A stretch of 64,000 nucleotides of DNA from Tenacibaculum skagerrakense (lineage in GTDB: Bacteria > Bacteroidota > Bacteroidia > Flavobacteriales > Flavobacteriaceae): contig NZ_SLXM01000001.1 of NCBI RefSeq assembly GCF_004345825.1, positions 62,001 through 126,000 of the forward strand, read 5' to 3'. The translations under genes and the position numbers were made by a program. The notes beneath the pieces are model-generated. The model had not been told where the DNA came from and did not search any database. It was given only the letters and a program-made list of their open reading frames with translations. Numbering within the stretch: the first letter of the stretch is position 1; every line of letters starts with the position of its first letter. Below, in pieces: positions 43,493 through 53,275 of this stretch.

Positions 43493-44416
43493 ATGCATTA
43501 TACATTGCATCAATTGGAAATTTTTCAGAAGATTGCCGAATTAAAGAGTGTTACGAAAGCTTCTGAGGAATTGTATTTAACACAACCAGCTGTTTCAATT
43601 CAATTGAAAAAATTTCAAGATCAGTTTCAAATTCCTCTTTTTGAAATTGTTGGAAGAAAATTATATATCACGGAGTTTGGTGAAGAAATTGCCTTAGCCG
43701 CAGAGAAAATTTTAAGTGAAGTTTCTGCGATTAATTACAAAGCAATGTCTTTTCAAGGTGCTTTAGCAGGAAAATTAAAAATAGCAATTGTGTCAACAGC
43801 GAAGTATGCTATGCCTTATTTTTTAACGGGATTTTTAAAGGAGCATAAAGGAGTTGATTTGGTAATGGATGTTACCAACAAATCAGAAGTTGTACGATCT
43901 TTAGAAAATAATGAAGTTGATTTTGCGATGGTTTCAACAATTCCTAAGAACTTAAAAATCAATAGAATTCAGTTGATGGAGAACAAATTGTATTTAGTTG
44001 GCGGAAAACAACATAAGGCCACTAATAAGAATTTATCTATTCAAGAATTTGAACAGCTGCCATTAATTTATAGAGAGCAAGGTTCAGCAACAAGAAATGC
44101 AATGGAACGTTTTATTGCTTCTCAGAAAATTTCTACCTATAAGAAAATGGAATTAAAATCGAACGAAGCGTTAAAGCAAGCGGTAATTGCAGGGTTAGGC
44201 TATTCAATTATGCCTTTAATTGGAATTAAAAACGAGTTAAATAATGGCGATCTTCAAGTAATTCCTGTAAAGAGTTTACCAATTATTACCAATTGGAACT
44301 TGATATGGTTAAAATCTAAAAACTTATCAAATGTGGCTAAAGAACTCATTAACTATATCAAGGAACATAAAACAGATATAATGAATGAGCACTTTAACTG
44401 GTTCGATAAATATTAG
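43493..44416 (+). CDS. LysR-type transcriptional regulator
   Basis: A 307-residue regulator. The winged helix-turn-helix lies at residues 1-60 (TLHQLEIFQKIAELKSVTKA followed by SEELYLTQPAVSIQLKKF), followed by the periplasmic-binding-protein-like effector domain (LKIAIVSTAKYAMPYFLTGF ... LKSNEALKQAVIAGLGYSIM). It is divergent from the SbtA-like transporter gene with only an 83-base gap to the small ORF between. This arrangement predicts control of the transporter, as with CbbR/CmpR-type regulators of carbon uptake. The inducer is unknown. Confidence 0.93.
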   Translation: MHYTLHQLEIFQKIAELKSVTKASEELYLTQPAVSIQLKKFQDQFQIPLFEIVGRKLYITEFGEEIALAAEKILSEVSAINYKAMSFQGALAGKLKIAIVSTAKYAMPYFLTGFLKEHKGVDLVMDVTNKSEVVRSLENNEVDFAMVSTIPKNLKINRIQLMENKLYLVGGKQHKATNKNLSIQEFEQLPLIYREQGSATRNAMERFIASQKISTYKKMELKSNEALKQAVIAGLGYSIMPLIGIKNELNNGDLQVIPVKSLPIITNWNLIWLKSKNLSNVAKELINYIKEHKTDIMNEHFNWFDKY

Positions 44417-44507
44417 CAAATTGGTTTATCGTCTATTTCTAAATTTGTTATAGAAATACACAATTACAAGGACAAGTGCTAATACAAGAAATAAATATTG
44501 ATCCATT

Positions 44508-44960
44508 TTAATTTAATTTTTTTTCGAAACACAAACTTTCTTCAATTCCGGCATATTGACCATAATTTTCAATAAGTATATAGCTGTTCTTTTTATATAG
44601 TTGAACAGCTTCAACTTGTCGGATTCCGGTTTCTAAAATACATCTTTCAAAAGATAATTCAATAGCCCATTTTTCCAACTCTTTTAAAACTTTGGAAGCT
44701 AATCCTTTACCTCTCGATTTTTCAGAAGTAAACATTCTTTTAACCTCCATAGTTGTAGTGTCAAATTGTTTTATAGCACCACAAGCAACAGGAATATCAT
44801 CGATGTAAGCAACAATTACATATTTAATGTTATCGAGTTTATTGTATTGATCGTAAAAAGAATGATCGTCTCCATCAGTAACTGCTAAAAAAGCATCTAG
44901 CTCTTTTACTAACGAAATAAAGTCATTGTTTTTAGAATCTGTTCTAAGAAATGTTATCAC
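44508..44960 (-). CDS. GNAT N-acetyltransferase
   Basis: A 150-residue protein. MEVKRMFTSEKSRGKGLASK near residue 71 is the acetyl-CoA motif, with RGKGLA as R-x-x-G-x-G/A. CILETGIRQVEAVQLYKKNS near residue 108 is the last GNAT motif. It overlaps the enoyl-CoA hydratase gene by four bases, so the two are translationally coupled. Substrate unknown. Confidence 0.88.
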   Translation of the reverse strand: MITFLRTDSKNNDFISLVKELDAFLAVTDGDDHSFYDQYNKLDNIKYVIVAYIDDIPVACGAIKQFDTTTMEVKRMFTSEKSRGKGLASKVLKELEKWAIELSFERCILETGIRQVEAVQLYKKNSYILIENYGQYAGIEESLCFEKKLN

Positions 44961-45727
44961 TTTTTAAATTTTGCTAAGGCGTTTTTAGTGAATTCAGATA
45001 ATACTAATTTACCAGAAGTCTCTGCTCTTTCCAGTAACAAAGTATCCCAATGCTCAGTTCCTATCCATAAAGCTCTTTTCATTTCTTCTAAAGCTTCAGG
45101 ATTGTAAGAAGCTAAATTTTCTGCTAATAATTCAACTTCAGTATCTAGTTCAGAAATAGATTCAAATACACGTGCATATAATCCTTTGTCTTTTGCCCAA
45201 TAGGCATTTTTCCAACTCGTTGCGTCTAACGTTAATTCTGCTAAACCGCTTACACCAACTTTACGTTCTACAGCTGGAGCAATTACAAAAGGACCAATTC
45301 CAATTGTTAACTCAGAAAGTTTAATAGAAGCGGCTTCTGTTGCTAATACATAATCACATGCACCAGCTAAACCAACACCGCCACCAACAACTTTACCTTG
45401 TACACGACCAATAACTAATTTCGAACATTTTCGCATTGCGTTAATTACGTTGGCAAATCCTGAAAAGAAAGCTTTTCCATCTTCTAAATTATCAATCGCT
45501 ACTAATTCATCAAAAGAAGCTCCAGCGCAAAAAGCACGTTCTCCTTCCGATTTTAATATGATAACTGAAACGTTGTTATCATTAGAAAGCCTATCAAATT
45601 CTTTAGCTAATCTATCTAATAATTCACTTGGAAAAGAATTACTGGCAGGATGTCCGAATTCGATCGTTGCTATTTTATTTTGAATTTTGGTATACAAACT
45701 TCCGTTAGGTCTTGTTGTTGTAGTCAT
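44957..45727 (-). CDS. Enoyl-CoA hydratase/isomerase family protein
   Basis: A 256-residue crotonase-fold enzyme. The oxyanion-hole segments are ERAFCAGASFDELVA near residue 65 and GRVQGKVVGGGVGLAGACDY near residue 107. The Glu pair of typical hydratases is not fully kept (LSELTIGIGPFVIAPAVERK follows), so isomerase or other crotonase chemistry is possible. The C-terminal GNAT gene overlaps it by four bases. Confidence 0.88.
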   Translation of the reverse strand: MTTTTRPNGSLYTKIQNKIATIEFGHPASNSFPSELLDRLAKEFDRLSNDNNVSVIILKSEGERAFCAGASFDELVAIDNLEDGKAFFSGFANVINAMRKCSKLVIGRVQGKVVGGGVGLAGACDYVLATEAASIKLSELTIGIGPFVIAPAVERKVGVSGLAELTLDATSWKNAYWAKDKGLYARVFESISELDTEVELLAENLASYNPEALEEMKRALWIGTEHWDTLLLERAETSGKLVLSEFTKNALAKFKK

Positions 45728-45747
45728 TATTTAGGTTAATTTTTTGT

Positions 45748-45835
45748 CATACTGTCCCGAAATTTCGGGAGTTTCAGTATCTCAAACAAGTTTTATTAAT
45801 TGAGTCGTCCTGAAATAAATTCAGGGTGACGGAAT
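45748..45835. repeat. Two dispersed palindromic repeat elements
   Basis: CCCGAAATTTCGGG (about 45756-45769, then GTTTCAGTATCTC) and GTCCTGAAATAAATTCAGG followed by GTGACGG (about 45805-45832). Both are short palindromes of the kind scattered between genes in many bacterial genomes. They lie in the divergent gap upstream of the crotonase and GNAT genes. Confidence 0.7.
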
Positions 45836-45875
45836 TCCCTTCAAAAATAGTAGTAATTTTAATCTTTAAGAAATT

Positions 45876-46331
45876 ATGAATCATCAAAACATAAAAATTA
45901 AGACAATTCAAGGAGTTCCAATGAAGAAAAACATGGAGGAATTATTGACGTTGTATACAACTGTTTTTGAAGATGCAATAGTTACTTTTTTTAATGATCG
46001 AATAACTTCCAAAGAAGATGTAGTCTCAATAATAGCTTATATAAACCAAGTTCCTGTTGGATTTAAAATTGGCTACAGATATAACGAAAATACTTTTTAC
46101 AGTTGGGTTGGTGGCGTTTTACCAAAATATAGAAAACAGGGAATTGCCAAACAACTAGCTGATAGACAAGAAATAGTTGTAAAAGAAAAAGGATATACTA
46201 AACTTAGAACGAAATCTATGAACCGTTTTAAGCCTATGTTGATTTTAAATCTTAAAAATGGATTTGATATTGTACAGGTATACACCAATGAAAAAGGACA
46301 GCAAAAGATTGTGTTTGAGAAGGAGGTTTAA
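45876..46331 (+). CDS. GNAT N-acetyltransferase
   Basis: A 151-residue protein. FYSWVGGVLPKYRKQGIAKQ near residue 74 contains the acetyl-CoA-binding RKQGIA, followed by LADRQEIVVKEKGYTKLRTK, then NRFKPMLILNLKNGFDIVQV, which replaces the usual C-terminal motif. The acceptor is unknown. It converges with the lipoprotein gene at 46328, sharing its last four bases. Confidence 0.85.
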   Translation: MNHQNIKIKTIQGVPMKKNMEELLTLYTTVFEDAIVTFFNDRITSKEDVVSIIAYINQVPVGFKIGYRYNENTFYSWVGGVLPKYRKQGIAKQLADRQEIVVKEKGYTKLRTKSMNRFKPMLILNLKNGFDIVQVYTNEKGQQKIVFEKEV

Positions 46332-46846
46332 TGTGTGTTCTTTTTTGGCGGAGTTTTGAAAAAAGTCAAATACCTTACTACGCCGACATCTAGAAAATTA
46401 TGAGATAACTCTAGTCGAATAGTATCCCTGTTTTTTTCAGCGAAAACATTACCTCTCACTTGTTTAATTATTGAGTAATTAAATTTTTCTAATTCCTTTT
46501 TTAGTGAATTTATTTTTATGTTTTGATACAAAATAGAATCATATTCGAACTTTGTTAAATGAATGTTTTTATCTAAAATAAGAGTATCCGCATAATAACT
46601 AAATCCTTTCGCCACTACTTTTCTCCAATCATCCGCATAAATTTGATAATATGTTCTTAACCTACCTGAATTTTCTTGTAAATTCCAATAACCACAACCA
46701 GTATTAATGGTATCACATTTATCTCTAATTAGTGTACTAACATTAATATCAAACTGATCATCAAACGGATTATAAGTTGGTGCTTCTTTACAGCCTATAA
46801 AATGTAGAAGAGATAAGCTAAGCAGAATTTTAGTATAATTTTTCAT
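46328..46846 (-). CDS. Hypothetical lipoprotein
   Basis: I do not recognise this 172-residue protein. It begins with a lipoprotein signal ending LLHFIGC (Cys19). The mature part is polar and mixed (DKCDTINTGCGYWNLQENSG, LKKELEKFNYSIIKQVRGNV), with two Cys near residues 43-51. Probably envelope-located. It converges with the GNAT gene. Confidence 0.55.
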   Translation of the reverse strand: MKNYTKILLSLSLLHFIGCKEAPTYNPFDDQFDINVSTLIRDKCDTINTGCGYWNLQENSGRLRTYYQIYADDWRKVVAKGFSYYADTLILDKNIHLTKFEYDSILYQNIKINSLKKELEKFNYSIIKQVRGNVFAEKNRDTIRLELSHNFLDVGVVRYLTFFKTPPKKNTH

Positions 46847-46863
46847 AGTTTTTTGTTTCCAAA

Positions 46864-48198
46864 TTACTCATTTTTAGCTAATACTAAAAACTTCTTTCTA
46901 AATACTAAAATTAACGGTAATCCCCTTGCAATTATCCAAGCAAAAAAAGCAATCCAAATAGCATATAATTTATAATCTAGCGAATCAAAAAGTAATAAAG
47001 TAGGAACGAATATAACACCTGTAGAAACTAATAGTAAGTTACGCAAGTATTTCATTTCTCCCATTCCTTTAAACATTCCATCATATATAAAAGCTAATGA
47101 ACAGAAAGGTTGCATTAGTAATATTATCCAAAAAGATTCGTAAAAAGTAATTAACACGTTTTCTTCTTGAGTGAAAATTCTTCCAATAGGTTCGTATAAA
47201 ATTCCAGCTATTAGGGCCATTAATACACCTAATAAAAACCCATATAAAAGCAGTCTATTCCCTAACTGAACTAGAGTGCTGTAAGCTTTAGCGCCTAGTA
47301 ATTTTCCTGATAAAATATTACCCGCAGAGGCATAACCATCAATTACAAAAGCACCCATTAACCATAAGTTAAGACCAATAGTATACGCTGCAATATATTC
47401 GTTTCCATAAGCAGTTGCATACGATGTTCCAAAATACAGCGCTGTATTTAATGCAATGGTTCGTACAAATAAATTTAAAACCATGTTGATAAACCTTGGA
47501 ACTTCGTGGTTAAAAGGCAAACTAAATTTTAAAGATATATTGGTTTTTTTATACAGTAAAATTAGAGCCAAAATAGCCATCACAACTTGAGCAATTACAC
47601 TTGCATACGCAGCTCCTTGAATATGCATAGCCGGAATGTAACCTTCGATTCCATATACAAAAATCACATCTAAAACGATGTTTATAACAGTTCCTACAAT
47701 AGCGATAATCATAGGGTAAAACGTGTTTTGTAAACCTCGAAAAGTTCCATAAACAGCTATAGTAAACAACGTAAAAGGAAATCCAAAAACTCGGATTTTA
47801 TAATACTCAACAGAGTAGTCTAATACTTGTCCAGATGCATTGTAGAATTGAAAAATTTCTTTTGCAAACGGATAACTCATAACAAGAATTACCATACTTG
47901 TAGCTACAATAATTACGGTAGCTTGAGCAGGTAAATTTTTGATATCTTCTAACTTTTGAGCACCCACATATTGAGAAACAATGGAAGAAATTCCGCTACG
48001 AGTTTGACCGAAAACCCAAATCAACATCGATAAAAAAGCACCCACAATACCAATAGCAGCAATACTTTCAGTAGCATTTTCTTGAATGTTTCCAACGATG
48101 GCTAAATCGGTTGTAGAAAGTAGCGGTTCTGCAACACCTGTAATTAAGGCTGGAATGGCTAATTTGTTAATATGTTTAAAACTGATGTCATGCTGCAT
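46864..48198 (-). CDS. MATE-family multidrug/sodium antiporter
   Basis: A 444-residue permease with about 12 helices in two related halves. LAIPALITGVAEPLLSTTDL at the start and GQTRSGISSIVSQYVGAQKL near residue 65 are the DinF/NorM-like MATE signatures. The second half repeats the pattern with GNILSGKLLGAKAYSTLVQL near residue 295. The start chosen is MQHDISFKH (48198), four codons inside the longest frame. It exports cationic compounds; the substrate is not evident. It lies downstream of no other gene on this strand. Confidence 0.9.
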   Translation of the reverse strand: MQHDISFKHINKLAIPALITGVAEPLLSTTDLAIVGNIQENATESIAAIGIVGAFLSMLIWVFGQTRSGISSIVSQYVGAQKLEDIKNLPAQATVIIVATSMVILVMSYPFAKEIFQFYNASGQVLDYSVEYYKIRVFGFPFTLFTIAVYGTFRGLQNTFYPMIIAIVGTVINIVLDVIFVYGIEGYIPAMHIQGAAYASVIAQVVMAILALILLYKKTNISLKFSLPFNHEVPRFINMVLNLFVRTIALNTALYFGTSYATAYGNEYIAAYTIGLNLWLMGAFVIDGYASAGNILSGKLLGAKAYSTLVQLGNRLLLYGFLLGVLMALIAGILYEPIGRIFTQEENVLITFYESFWIILLMQPFCSLAFIYDGMFKGMGEMKYLRNLLLVSTGVIFVPTLLLFDSLDYKLYAIWIAFFAWIIARGLPLILVFRKKFLVLAKNE

Positions 48199-48259
48199 AA
48201 TAGTCAGCAAAAATAACTATTATTGAAGTTGGAAAATGAAAATGCAATAAATTGTTCTT

Positions 48260-48727
48260 ATGCTAGAATTAATAGCCGGTATTTTAGAATTGCTTAGTTC
48301 AGCTGCTTTAAATATTCAAGAATTCTTTTTTAGAAGAAAAAGAGAAAAAAGAAGAAAATTTGAAGAAGAAAATAAACTTCCTAAAAAGAGAATGATATCT
48401 CCTTTTCAGAGGCTTGATATATTATTGGGAGTTTGTTTGATTATATATATCATTGGAAGAGTATATATAGTTCCGTCAATAGTTTCTGAAAATAAAACGA
48501 ATAAAAGAGCAACTGAAATTAAAGAACTATTAGAGAAAGAAAAAGAGGTATTTGGAAGTTACCCATTACAATTACACATCATTAAACGTGGAAATCCACT
48601 TAGAGAAAACTTGTTAATTGATGGTTGGGGAACCAACTTTAAGTACAAAATAATAGAGAATTCTTATAGCTTGACTTCAGCAGGAAAAGATGGAGAATTT
48701 GATACGGAAGATGATATAATATTTTAA
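48260..48727 (+). CDS. Hypothetical protein with GspG-like C-terminal end
   Basis: A 155-residue protein. The N-terminus is a short helix, then very basic (RRKREKRRKFEEENKLPKKR), with one membrane helix near residues 57-77 (LDILLGVCLIIYIIGRVYIV). The last 50 residues (LIDGWGTNFKYKIIENSYSL followed by TSAGKDGEFDTEDDI) match the C-terminal pattern of type II secretion major pilin GspG. There is no type II gene cluster here, so this is a GspG-like fold in a stand-alone membrane protein. Confidence 0.6.
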   Translation: MLELIAGILELLSSAALNIQEFFFRRKREKRRKFEEENKLPKKRMISPFQRLDILLGVCLIIYIIGRVYIVPSIVSENKTNKRATEIKELLEKEKEVFGSYPLQLHIIKRGNPLRENLLIDGWGTNFKYKIIENSYSLTSAGKDGEFDTEDDIIF

Positions 48728-48735
48728 AACTAAAT

Positions 48736-51345
48736 TTACTTTTTAGTCAACATTCGTTTAATTTCATTCAGCTTCATTAAAGCTTCTATTGGGGTTAAGG
48801 TATCAATATTAGTAGTTAATATTTCTTCTCTGATATCTTCTAATAAAGGATCATCTAGTTGAAAGAAACTCATTTGCATTTCTTGATGTTGCACATCTTT
48901 TAAAGTTTCTTCAACTTCTTTATGAGAATGACTTTCTTCTAACTGTTTCAAAATTTTATTCGCTCTATGAATAACTTGATTTGGCATTCCTGCCAATTTT
49001 GCTACATGAATTCCGAAACTGTGATTACTTCCACCAGAAACTAATTTACGCAAGAAAATAATGCTGTCTTTTAACTCTTTTACAGAAACATTGAAGTTTT
49101 TAATACGCTTAAAAGTAGTTGTCATTTCATTCAGCTCATGATAATGTGTAGCAAATAACGTCTTGGCTTTAGAAGGATGTTCGTGTAAATATTCAGCAAT
49201 TGACCAAGCAATTGAAATTCCGTCATAGGTTGAGGTACCACGACCAATTTCATCTAACAACACTAAACTACGATCTGAAATATTGTTCAAAATAGAAGCC
49301 GTTTCATTCATTTCTACCATGAATGTAGATTCACCCATCGAAATATTATCGCTGGCTCCTACTCGGGTAAATATTTTATCTACAATTCCTATTCGTGCTT
49401 GTTGTGCTGGTACATAACTTCCCATTTGAGCTAATAGTACAATCAATGCCGTCTGGCGAAGAATTGCTGATTTACCCGACATATTGGGCCCGGTAATCAT
49501 TATAATTTGTTGCTGATTTCGATTTAAAACAACATCATTAGCAATGTATTCTTCACCAATTTGAAGTTGTTTTTCAATTACAGGATGACGACCATTTTTG
49601 ATTTCAATATCAGTAGTTTCATCAACAGTTGGCCGCACATAATTGTTATCAATAGCTAACTTAGAAAATGATAGAAGACAATCAATTTTGGCAATAATCT
49701 GCGCGTTTTCCTGTATAGGTTGCACAAAATTAATGATATACTCAATTAACTGTCCGAATAAGGCAACTTCTAACGCTTGAATTTTTTCTTCTGCTCCTAA
49801 AATTTTGGTTTCGTATTCTTTAAGTTCTTCCGTAATATAGCGTTCGGCATTTACTAATGTTTGCTTACGAATCCATTCTGATGGAACTTTATCTTTATGA
49901 GTATTTCTGACTTCTATGTAGTAACCAAAAACATTGTTAAAAGCAATTTTTAAACTCGGAATTCCAGTTCGTTCGGTTTCACGAGCTAACATATTGTCAA
50001 GGTAATCTTTTCCAGAATTAGCAATGTTTCTAAGTTCATCTAGTTCTTCAGAAACTCCATTAGCAATAGCATTTCCTTTGTTGATGTTTACAGGAGCATC
50101 TTCAAAAACAGTTATGTTTATTTTTTCAATTAAATCGTTACAATTATGTAATTGATTTCCTAGTGACTTAACAGCAGTATTCTCGGTTTTTTCAGCGGCT
50201 TCTTTAATAGGAAGAATTGCTTTCAGTGAGTTTTTCAACAACACAACTTCTCTAGGAGAAACCTTTCCTGTAGCTACTTTTGAAACCAAACGTTCAATAT
50301 CAGAGATTTGTTTTAATTGATACGAAACCGTTTCAAAAAAAGTATCACTATCAATTAAAAACTTAACTAATTCATGACGCTCTTTAATCTCCTCTAAATT
50401 CTTAAGAGGTAACGCCAGCCAACGTTTTAATAAACGACCTCCCATCGGGGAAATTGTTTTGTCAATTACATCCAAAAGAGAAACCGAATTCACAGAATTC
50501 CCACCGTATAATTCTAAGTTACGAACCGTAAAACGATCCATCCAAATGTAGTTGTCTTCTGCAATTCTATTAACACGTTGAATGTGTTCAATTTTGTTGT
50601 GTTGTGTTTCCGATAAATAATAGAGCACTGCACCTGCAGCAACAATTCCATGAGTTATATCTTCAACACCAAAACCTTTTAAATTCTTAACCTTAAAATG
50701 GCTGGTTAAATTTTCGTAACCATAATCTTTTTGAAACACCCAATCTTCCAAATAAAACGTATGAAAACGATTGGTAAATTGTTCTAAGAATCGTTGTTTG
50801 TATTGTTTTTGAACCAACACTTCACTTGGCGAAAAGTTTTGTAATAATTTATCTATGTACGATTCATTTCCTTGGGCAACTAAAAACTCACCTGTTGAAA
50901 CATCTAAAAATGATACTCCCAATTGTTTTTTATCGAAATGAACAGCAGCCAAAAAATTATTGGTTTTCGATTGTAATACTTCATCGTTTAAAGAAACGCC
51001 TGGAGTTACTAATTCTGTAACGCCACGTTTTACAATCGTTTTAGTCATTTTAGGATCTTCCAATTGATCGCAAATAGCTACACGATACCCTGCTTTTACT
51101 AATTTTGGTAAATAGGTGTTTAATGAATGATGTGGAAAACCAGCTAAGGCAGTTTCACTCTCACTTCCATTACCTCTTTTGGTTAATACAATCCCTAAAA
51201 CTTCTGATGCTTTAATAGCATCTTCTCCAAAGGTTTCATAAAAATCACCCACGCGAAACAACAACATCGCATCCGGATATTTGGTTTTAATTCCGTTGTA
51301 TTGTTGCATTAATGGAGTTACCTTTTTTGCCTTTGTTTTTGCCAA
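48736..51345 (-). CDS. mutS: DNA mismatch repair protein MutS
   Basis: A homodimeric mismatch-binding ATPase. The mismatch-binding domain I carries [14 protein letters not shown] near residue 33 (F-x-E motif). Walker A is [11 protein letters not shown] near residue 617, followed by the signature [20 protein letters not shown] and Walker [17 protein letters not shown]. 869 residues is the full family length. It converges with the small GspG-like gene and is followed upstream by a non-coding gap with a dispersed repeat. Confidence 0.98.
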   Translation of the reverse strand: MAKTKAKKVTPLMQQYNGIKTKYPDAMLLFRVGDFYETFGEDAIKASEVLGIVLTKRGNGSESETALAGFPHHSLNTYLPKLVKAGYRVAICDQLEDPKMTKTIVKRGVTELVTPGVSLNDEVLQSKTNNFLAAVHFDKKQLGVSFLDVSTGEFLVAQGNESYIDKLLQNFSPSEVLVQKQYKQRFLEQFTNRFHTFYLEDWVFQKDYGYENLTSHFKVKNLKGFGVEDITHGIVAAGAVLYYLSETQHNKIEHIQRVNRIAEDNYIWMDRFTVRNLELYGGNSVNSVSLLDVIDKTISPMGGRLLKRWLALPLKNLEEIKERHELVKFLIDSDTFFETVSYQLKQISDIERLVSKVATGKVSPREVVLLKNSLKAILPIKEAAEKTENTAVKSLGNQLHNCNDLIEKINITVFEDAPVNINKGNAIANGVSEELDELRNIANSGKDYLDNMLARETERTGIPSLKIAFNNVFGYYIEVRNTHKDKVPSEWIRKQTLVNAERYITEELKEYETKILGAEEKIQALEVALFGQLIEYIINFVQPIQENAQIIAKIDCLLSFSKLAIDNNYVRPTVDETTDIEIKNGRHPVIEKQLQIGEEYIANDVVLNRNQQQIIMITGPNMSGKSAILRQTALIVLLAQMGSYVPAQQARIGIVDKIFTRVGASDNISMGESTFMVEMNETASILNNISDRSLVLLDEIGRGTSTYDGISIAWSIAEYLHEHPSKAKTLFATHYHELNEMTTTFKRIKNFNVSVKELKDSIIFLRKLVSGGSNHSFGIHVAKLAGMPNQVIHRANKILKQLEESHSHKEVEETLKDVQHQEMQMSFFQLDDPLLEDIREEILTTNIDTLTPIEALMKLNEIKRMLTKK

Positions 51346-51493
51346 GTTTATAGATTTTTAAGTTAGTTTTGCGAAGATAGAAAAAAGTCATTAGGGAACA
51401 GTTTTCAATTGTTAGTTATCAATTAATAAATGTCAATTATTTATAACAAGTTATAGCCTAATTAAGAAAACTATTCTCATATATAATAAAACT

Positions 51494-51603
51494 GTCATTA
51501 CGAGGAAGAATGACGAAGTAATCTCACTTTTTTCGATTTGATTCTGAATTTAGTTCAGAATAAACAGATTGCTTCATTCCGTTTTACTCTATTCGCAATG
51601 ACG
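51494..51603. repeat. Dispersed palindromic repeat, copy 1
   Basis: About 110 bases. GTCATTACGAGGAAGAATGA at the left end and its partner ATTCGCAATGACG at the right are imperfect inverted repeats, with internal ACGAAGTAATCT and AGATTGCTTCATT pairing. The same element recurs at 52160, 52278, 52919 and, as a half copy, 53032. It encodes nothing. Confidence 0.8.
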
Positions 51604-51621
51604 TAAATGGTTATTTAATCA

Positions 51622-52152
51622 ATGCGCAAATTAAAAAATAACGAGTTAGGAAGAATCTCGGTAGATGAGTTTAAAGAAGCAGAAAAAACCCCTATAATTG
51701 TAGTACTAGACAATATTAGAAGCTTAAATAATATAGGATCGGTGTTCAGAACTTCGGATGCTTTTTTAATAGAAAAAATCTACTTGTGCGGTATTACGGC
51801 AACACCTCCAAATAAAGAAATTCATAAAACAGCCTTAGGAGCCACAGAGTCTGTGAAATGGGAATATGTGGAAGACACACTTGAATTAATTAAAAAGTTG
51901 AAAAATCAAGGGGTAAAAGTATTTTCTATTGAACAAGCCGATAATAGTACCATGTTAGACGAACTTTCTGTTTCTAGAGAAGAAAAATATGCCGTTGTTT
52001 TTGGGAATGAAGTGAAAGGAGTTCAGCAAGAGGTAGTAACTGCTTCAGATAATTGTATTGAAATCCCGCAATTAGGAACAAAGCACTCTTTAAATATTTC
52101 AGTAAGTTGTGGAGTGGTTTTGTGGGATTTGTTTGTGAAGTTGAGGGGATAG
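51622..52152 (+). CDS. SpoU/TrmH-family RNA 2'-O-methyltransferase
   Basis: A 176-residue SPOUT methyltransferase. VLDNIRSLNNIGSVFRTSDA near residue 30 is motif 1, VFGNEVKGVQQEVV near residue 131 motif 2, and LGTKHSLNISVSCGVVLWD near residue 152 motif 3, which forms the trefoil knot that binds SAM. The enzyme methylates a ribose in tRNA or rRNA; which one cannot be told. It is a stand-alone SpoU domain without an N-terminal L30-like substrate-binding domain. Confidence 0.92.
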   Translation: MRKLKNNELGRISVDEFKEAEKTPIIVVLDNIRSLNNIGSVFRTSDAFLIEKIYLCGITATPPNKEIHKTALGATESVKWEYVEDTLELIKKLKNQGVKVFSIEQADNSTMLDELSVSREEKYAVVFGNEVKGVQQEVVTASDNCIEIPQLGTKHSLNISVSCGVVLWDLFVKLRG

Positions 52153-52159
52153 AAAGTTT

Positions 52160-52383
52160 CGTCATTACGAGGAAGAATGACGAAGTAATCTCTCTTTTTC
52201 GATTTCATTATGAATTTATTCCTGAATAAACAGATTGCTTCATTCCGTTTTACTCCATTCGCAATGACGATTTGTTACGTCATTACGAGGAAGAATGACG
52301 AAGTAATCTGTTTGTTGAATAACTTTATTTTAGTTCTAAATATAAAGATTGCTTCACTTCACTATGTTCCATTTACAATGACG
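52160..52383. repeat. Dispersed palindromic repeat, copies 2 and 3
   Basis: Two adjacent copies (52160-52269 and 52278-52383) of the element at 51494, both in the same orientation. Copy 3 has a diverged middle and right half (TTGCTTCACTTCACTATGTT). No gene is present in this stretch. Confidence 0.8.
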
Positions 52384-52391
52384 TTCCATTA

Positions 52392-52515
52392 CGTCATTCC
52401 CGCGAAGGCGGGAATCTCATCAAGTAGCGAAAAAATAGATTCTCATTTTCATGGGAATGAAAATATTGAATAATTCTGTCTTTCCGTACTTGATACGGAA
52501 TCTCATCAAGCGATG
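52392..52515. repeat. Two short palindromes of a second repeat family
   Basis: ATTCCCGC-GAAG-GCGGGAAT (52396-52415) and TTCCGTA-CTTGA-TACGGAA (52482-52500), each followed by TCTCATCAAG. They are two copies of one element type with different stems; the first form is widespread among bacteria. Confidence 0.7.
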
Positions 52516-52594
52516 CAGAAAAGACAGATTACTTTTCTTCGCTAAAACGAAAAAACACACTTTATCATTTTTTTTAACATGAAAAATTTGCTTT

Positions 52595-52627
52595 AAAAGT
52601 ATTGTAAAAGTATTGTAAAAGTATTTT
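52595..52627 (+). promoter_or_regulatory. Three 11-base direct repeats upstream of glycine-rich peptide gene
   Basis: AAAAGTATTGT, AAAAGTATTGT and AAAAGTATTTT in direct tandem, about 33 bases before the ATG at 52660. An 11-base period places the repeats on one face of the helix, as in many activator or repressor sites. No clear TAnnTTTG box follows. Confidence 0.45.
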
Positions 52628-52659
52628 GCTGCTTTATAAACTATTTAAACGTAAAAATT

Positions 52660-52857
52660 ATGTTAGAGAATTTAAAGCAATTTGCAATTACAAAAGAACA
52701 ACAAACTACTGTTTTTGGTGGAGAATTATGCTGTGGTAAAACTGGTGGAGGAAGCGGTGGAGGTCAAGGAGGAAATGGAATAACTGGTGGAGGAAGCGGT
52801 GGAGGTCAAGGAGGAGACTTAACAGACAACTGCGATCCAAACGTTGAAGTTTGCTAA
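52660..52857 (+). CDS. Glycine-rich small peptide with double-glycine-like leader
   Basis: A 65-residue peptide. The leader LENLKQFAITKEQQTTVFGG ends in GG, resembling double-glycine leaders of Bacteroidota secreted peptides and natural-product precursors. The core begins ELCCGK and consists of two near-identical 14-residue blocks (TGGGSGGGQGGNGI and TGGGSGGGQGGDL), ending DNCDPNVEVC with four Cys in all. No modification enzyme or ABC exporter is in the window. The gene is followed by a strong terminator and surrounded by palindromic repeats. Confidence 0.65.
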   Translation: MLENLKQFAITKEQQTTVFGGELCCGKTGGGSGGGQGGNGITGGGSGGGQGGDLTDNCDPNVEVC

Positions 52858-52879
52858 ACTGCAAAGAATTTTAAAATTG

Positions 52880-52914
52880 AAACCGTTATTAACTGAGTTA
52901 GTAACGGTTTTTTT
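52880..52914 (+). terminator. Terminator of the glycine-rich peptide gene
   Basis: AAACCGTTA pairs with TAGTAACGGTTT (partial) and is followed by seven T. Confidence 0.8.
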
Positions 52915-52918
52915 ATGT

Positions 52919-53071
52919 CGTCATTACTAGGCTTGTGCCAAATTTAGTTTTGTAACAAGACGAAGTAATCTGTTCGTCAATTGTGAGATTGCTTCACTTC
53001 ACTATGTTTCGCTCGCAATGACGATTTGATACGTCATTACGAGGAAGAATGACGAAGTAATCTGTTTGTTA
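52919..53071. repeat. Dispersed palindromic repeat, copy 4 and half copy 5
   Basis: Copy 4 (52919-53023) has a replaced left arm (TAGGCTTGTGCCAAATTTAG) but keeps GACGAAGTAATCTG and CGCTCGCAATGACG. A left-half copy follows (53032-53071) and then stops. The rest of the gap, 53072-53275, is AT-rich without a feature I can name. Confidence 0.75.
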
Positions 53072-53275
53072 AATATTATTTTTAATTTATACTAGAATCT
53101 TGGTATCCTTCCAAAAACCTATTAAAAATAAGCTATTACCTACTAAATTTAAGTTAAAAAGCTAAAATTTGTTTAAAAAAAGCTTTAGATTTATCAATTA
53201 TTGTGTTTTTAAATTAAAATGTTTAATTTAAGACATTGAATACATAAACATTAACAACAAAAAATTTTTACGATT

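Noticed and set aside
44413..44508. 31-residue minus-strand frame with one hydrophobic helix between the LysR and GNAT genes
   Set aside because: It overlaps the end of the LysR gene, has no promoter of its own and no sign of conservation; chance frames of this size are common in AT-rich DNA.
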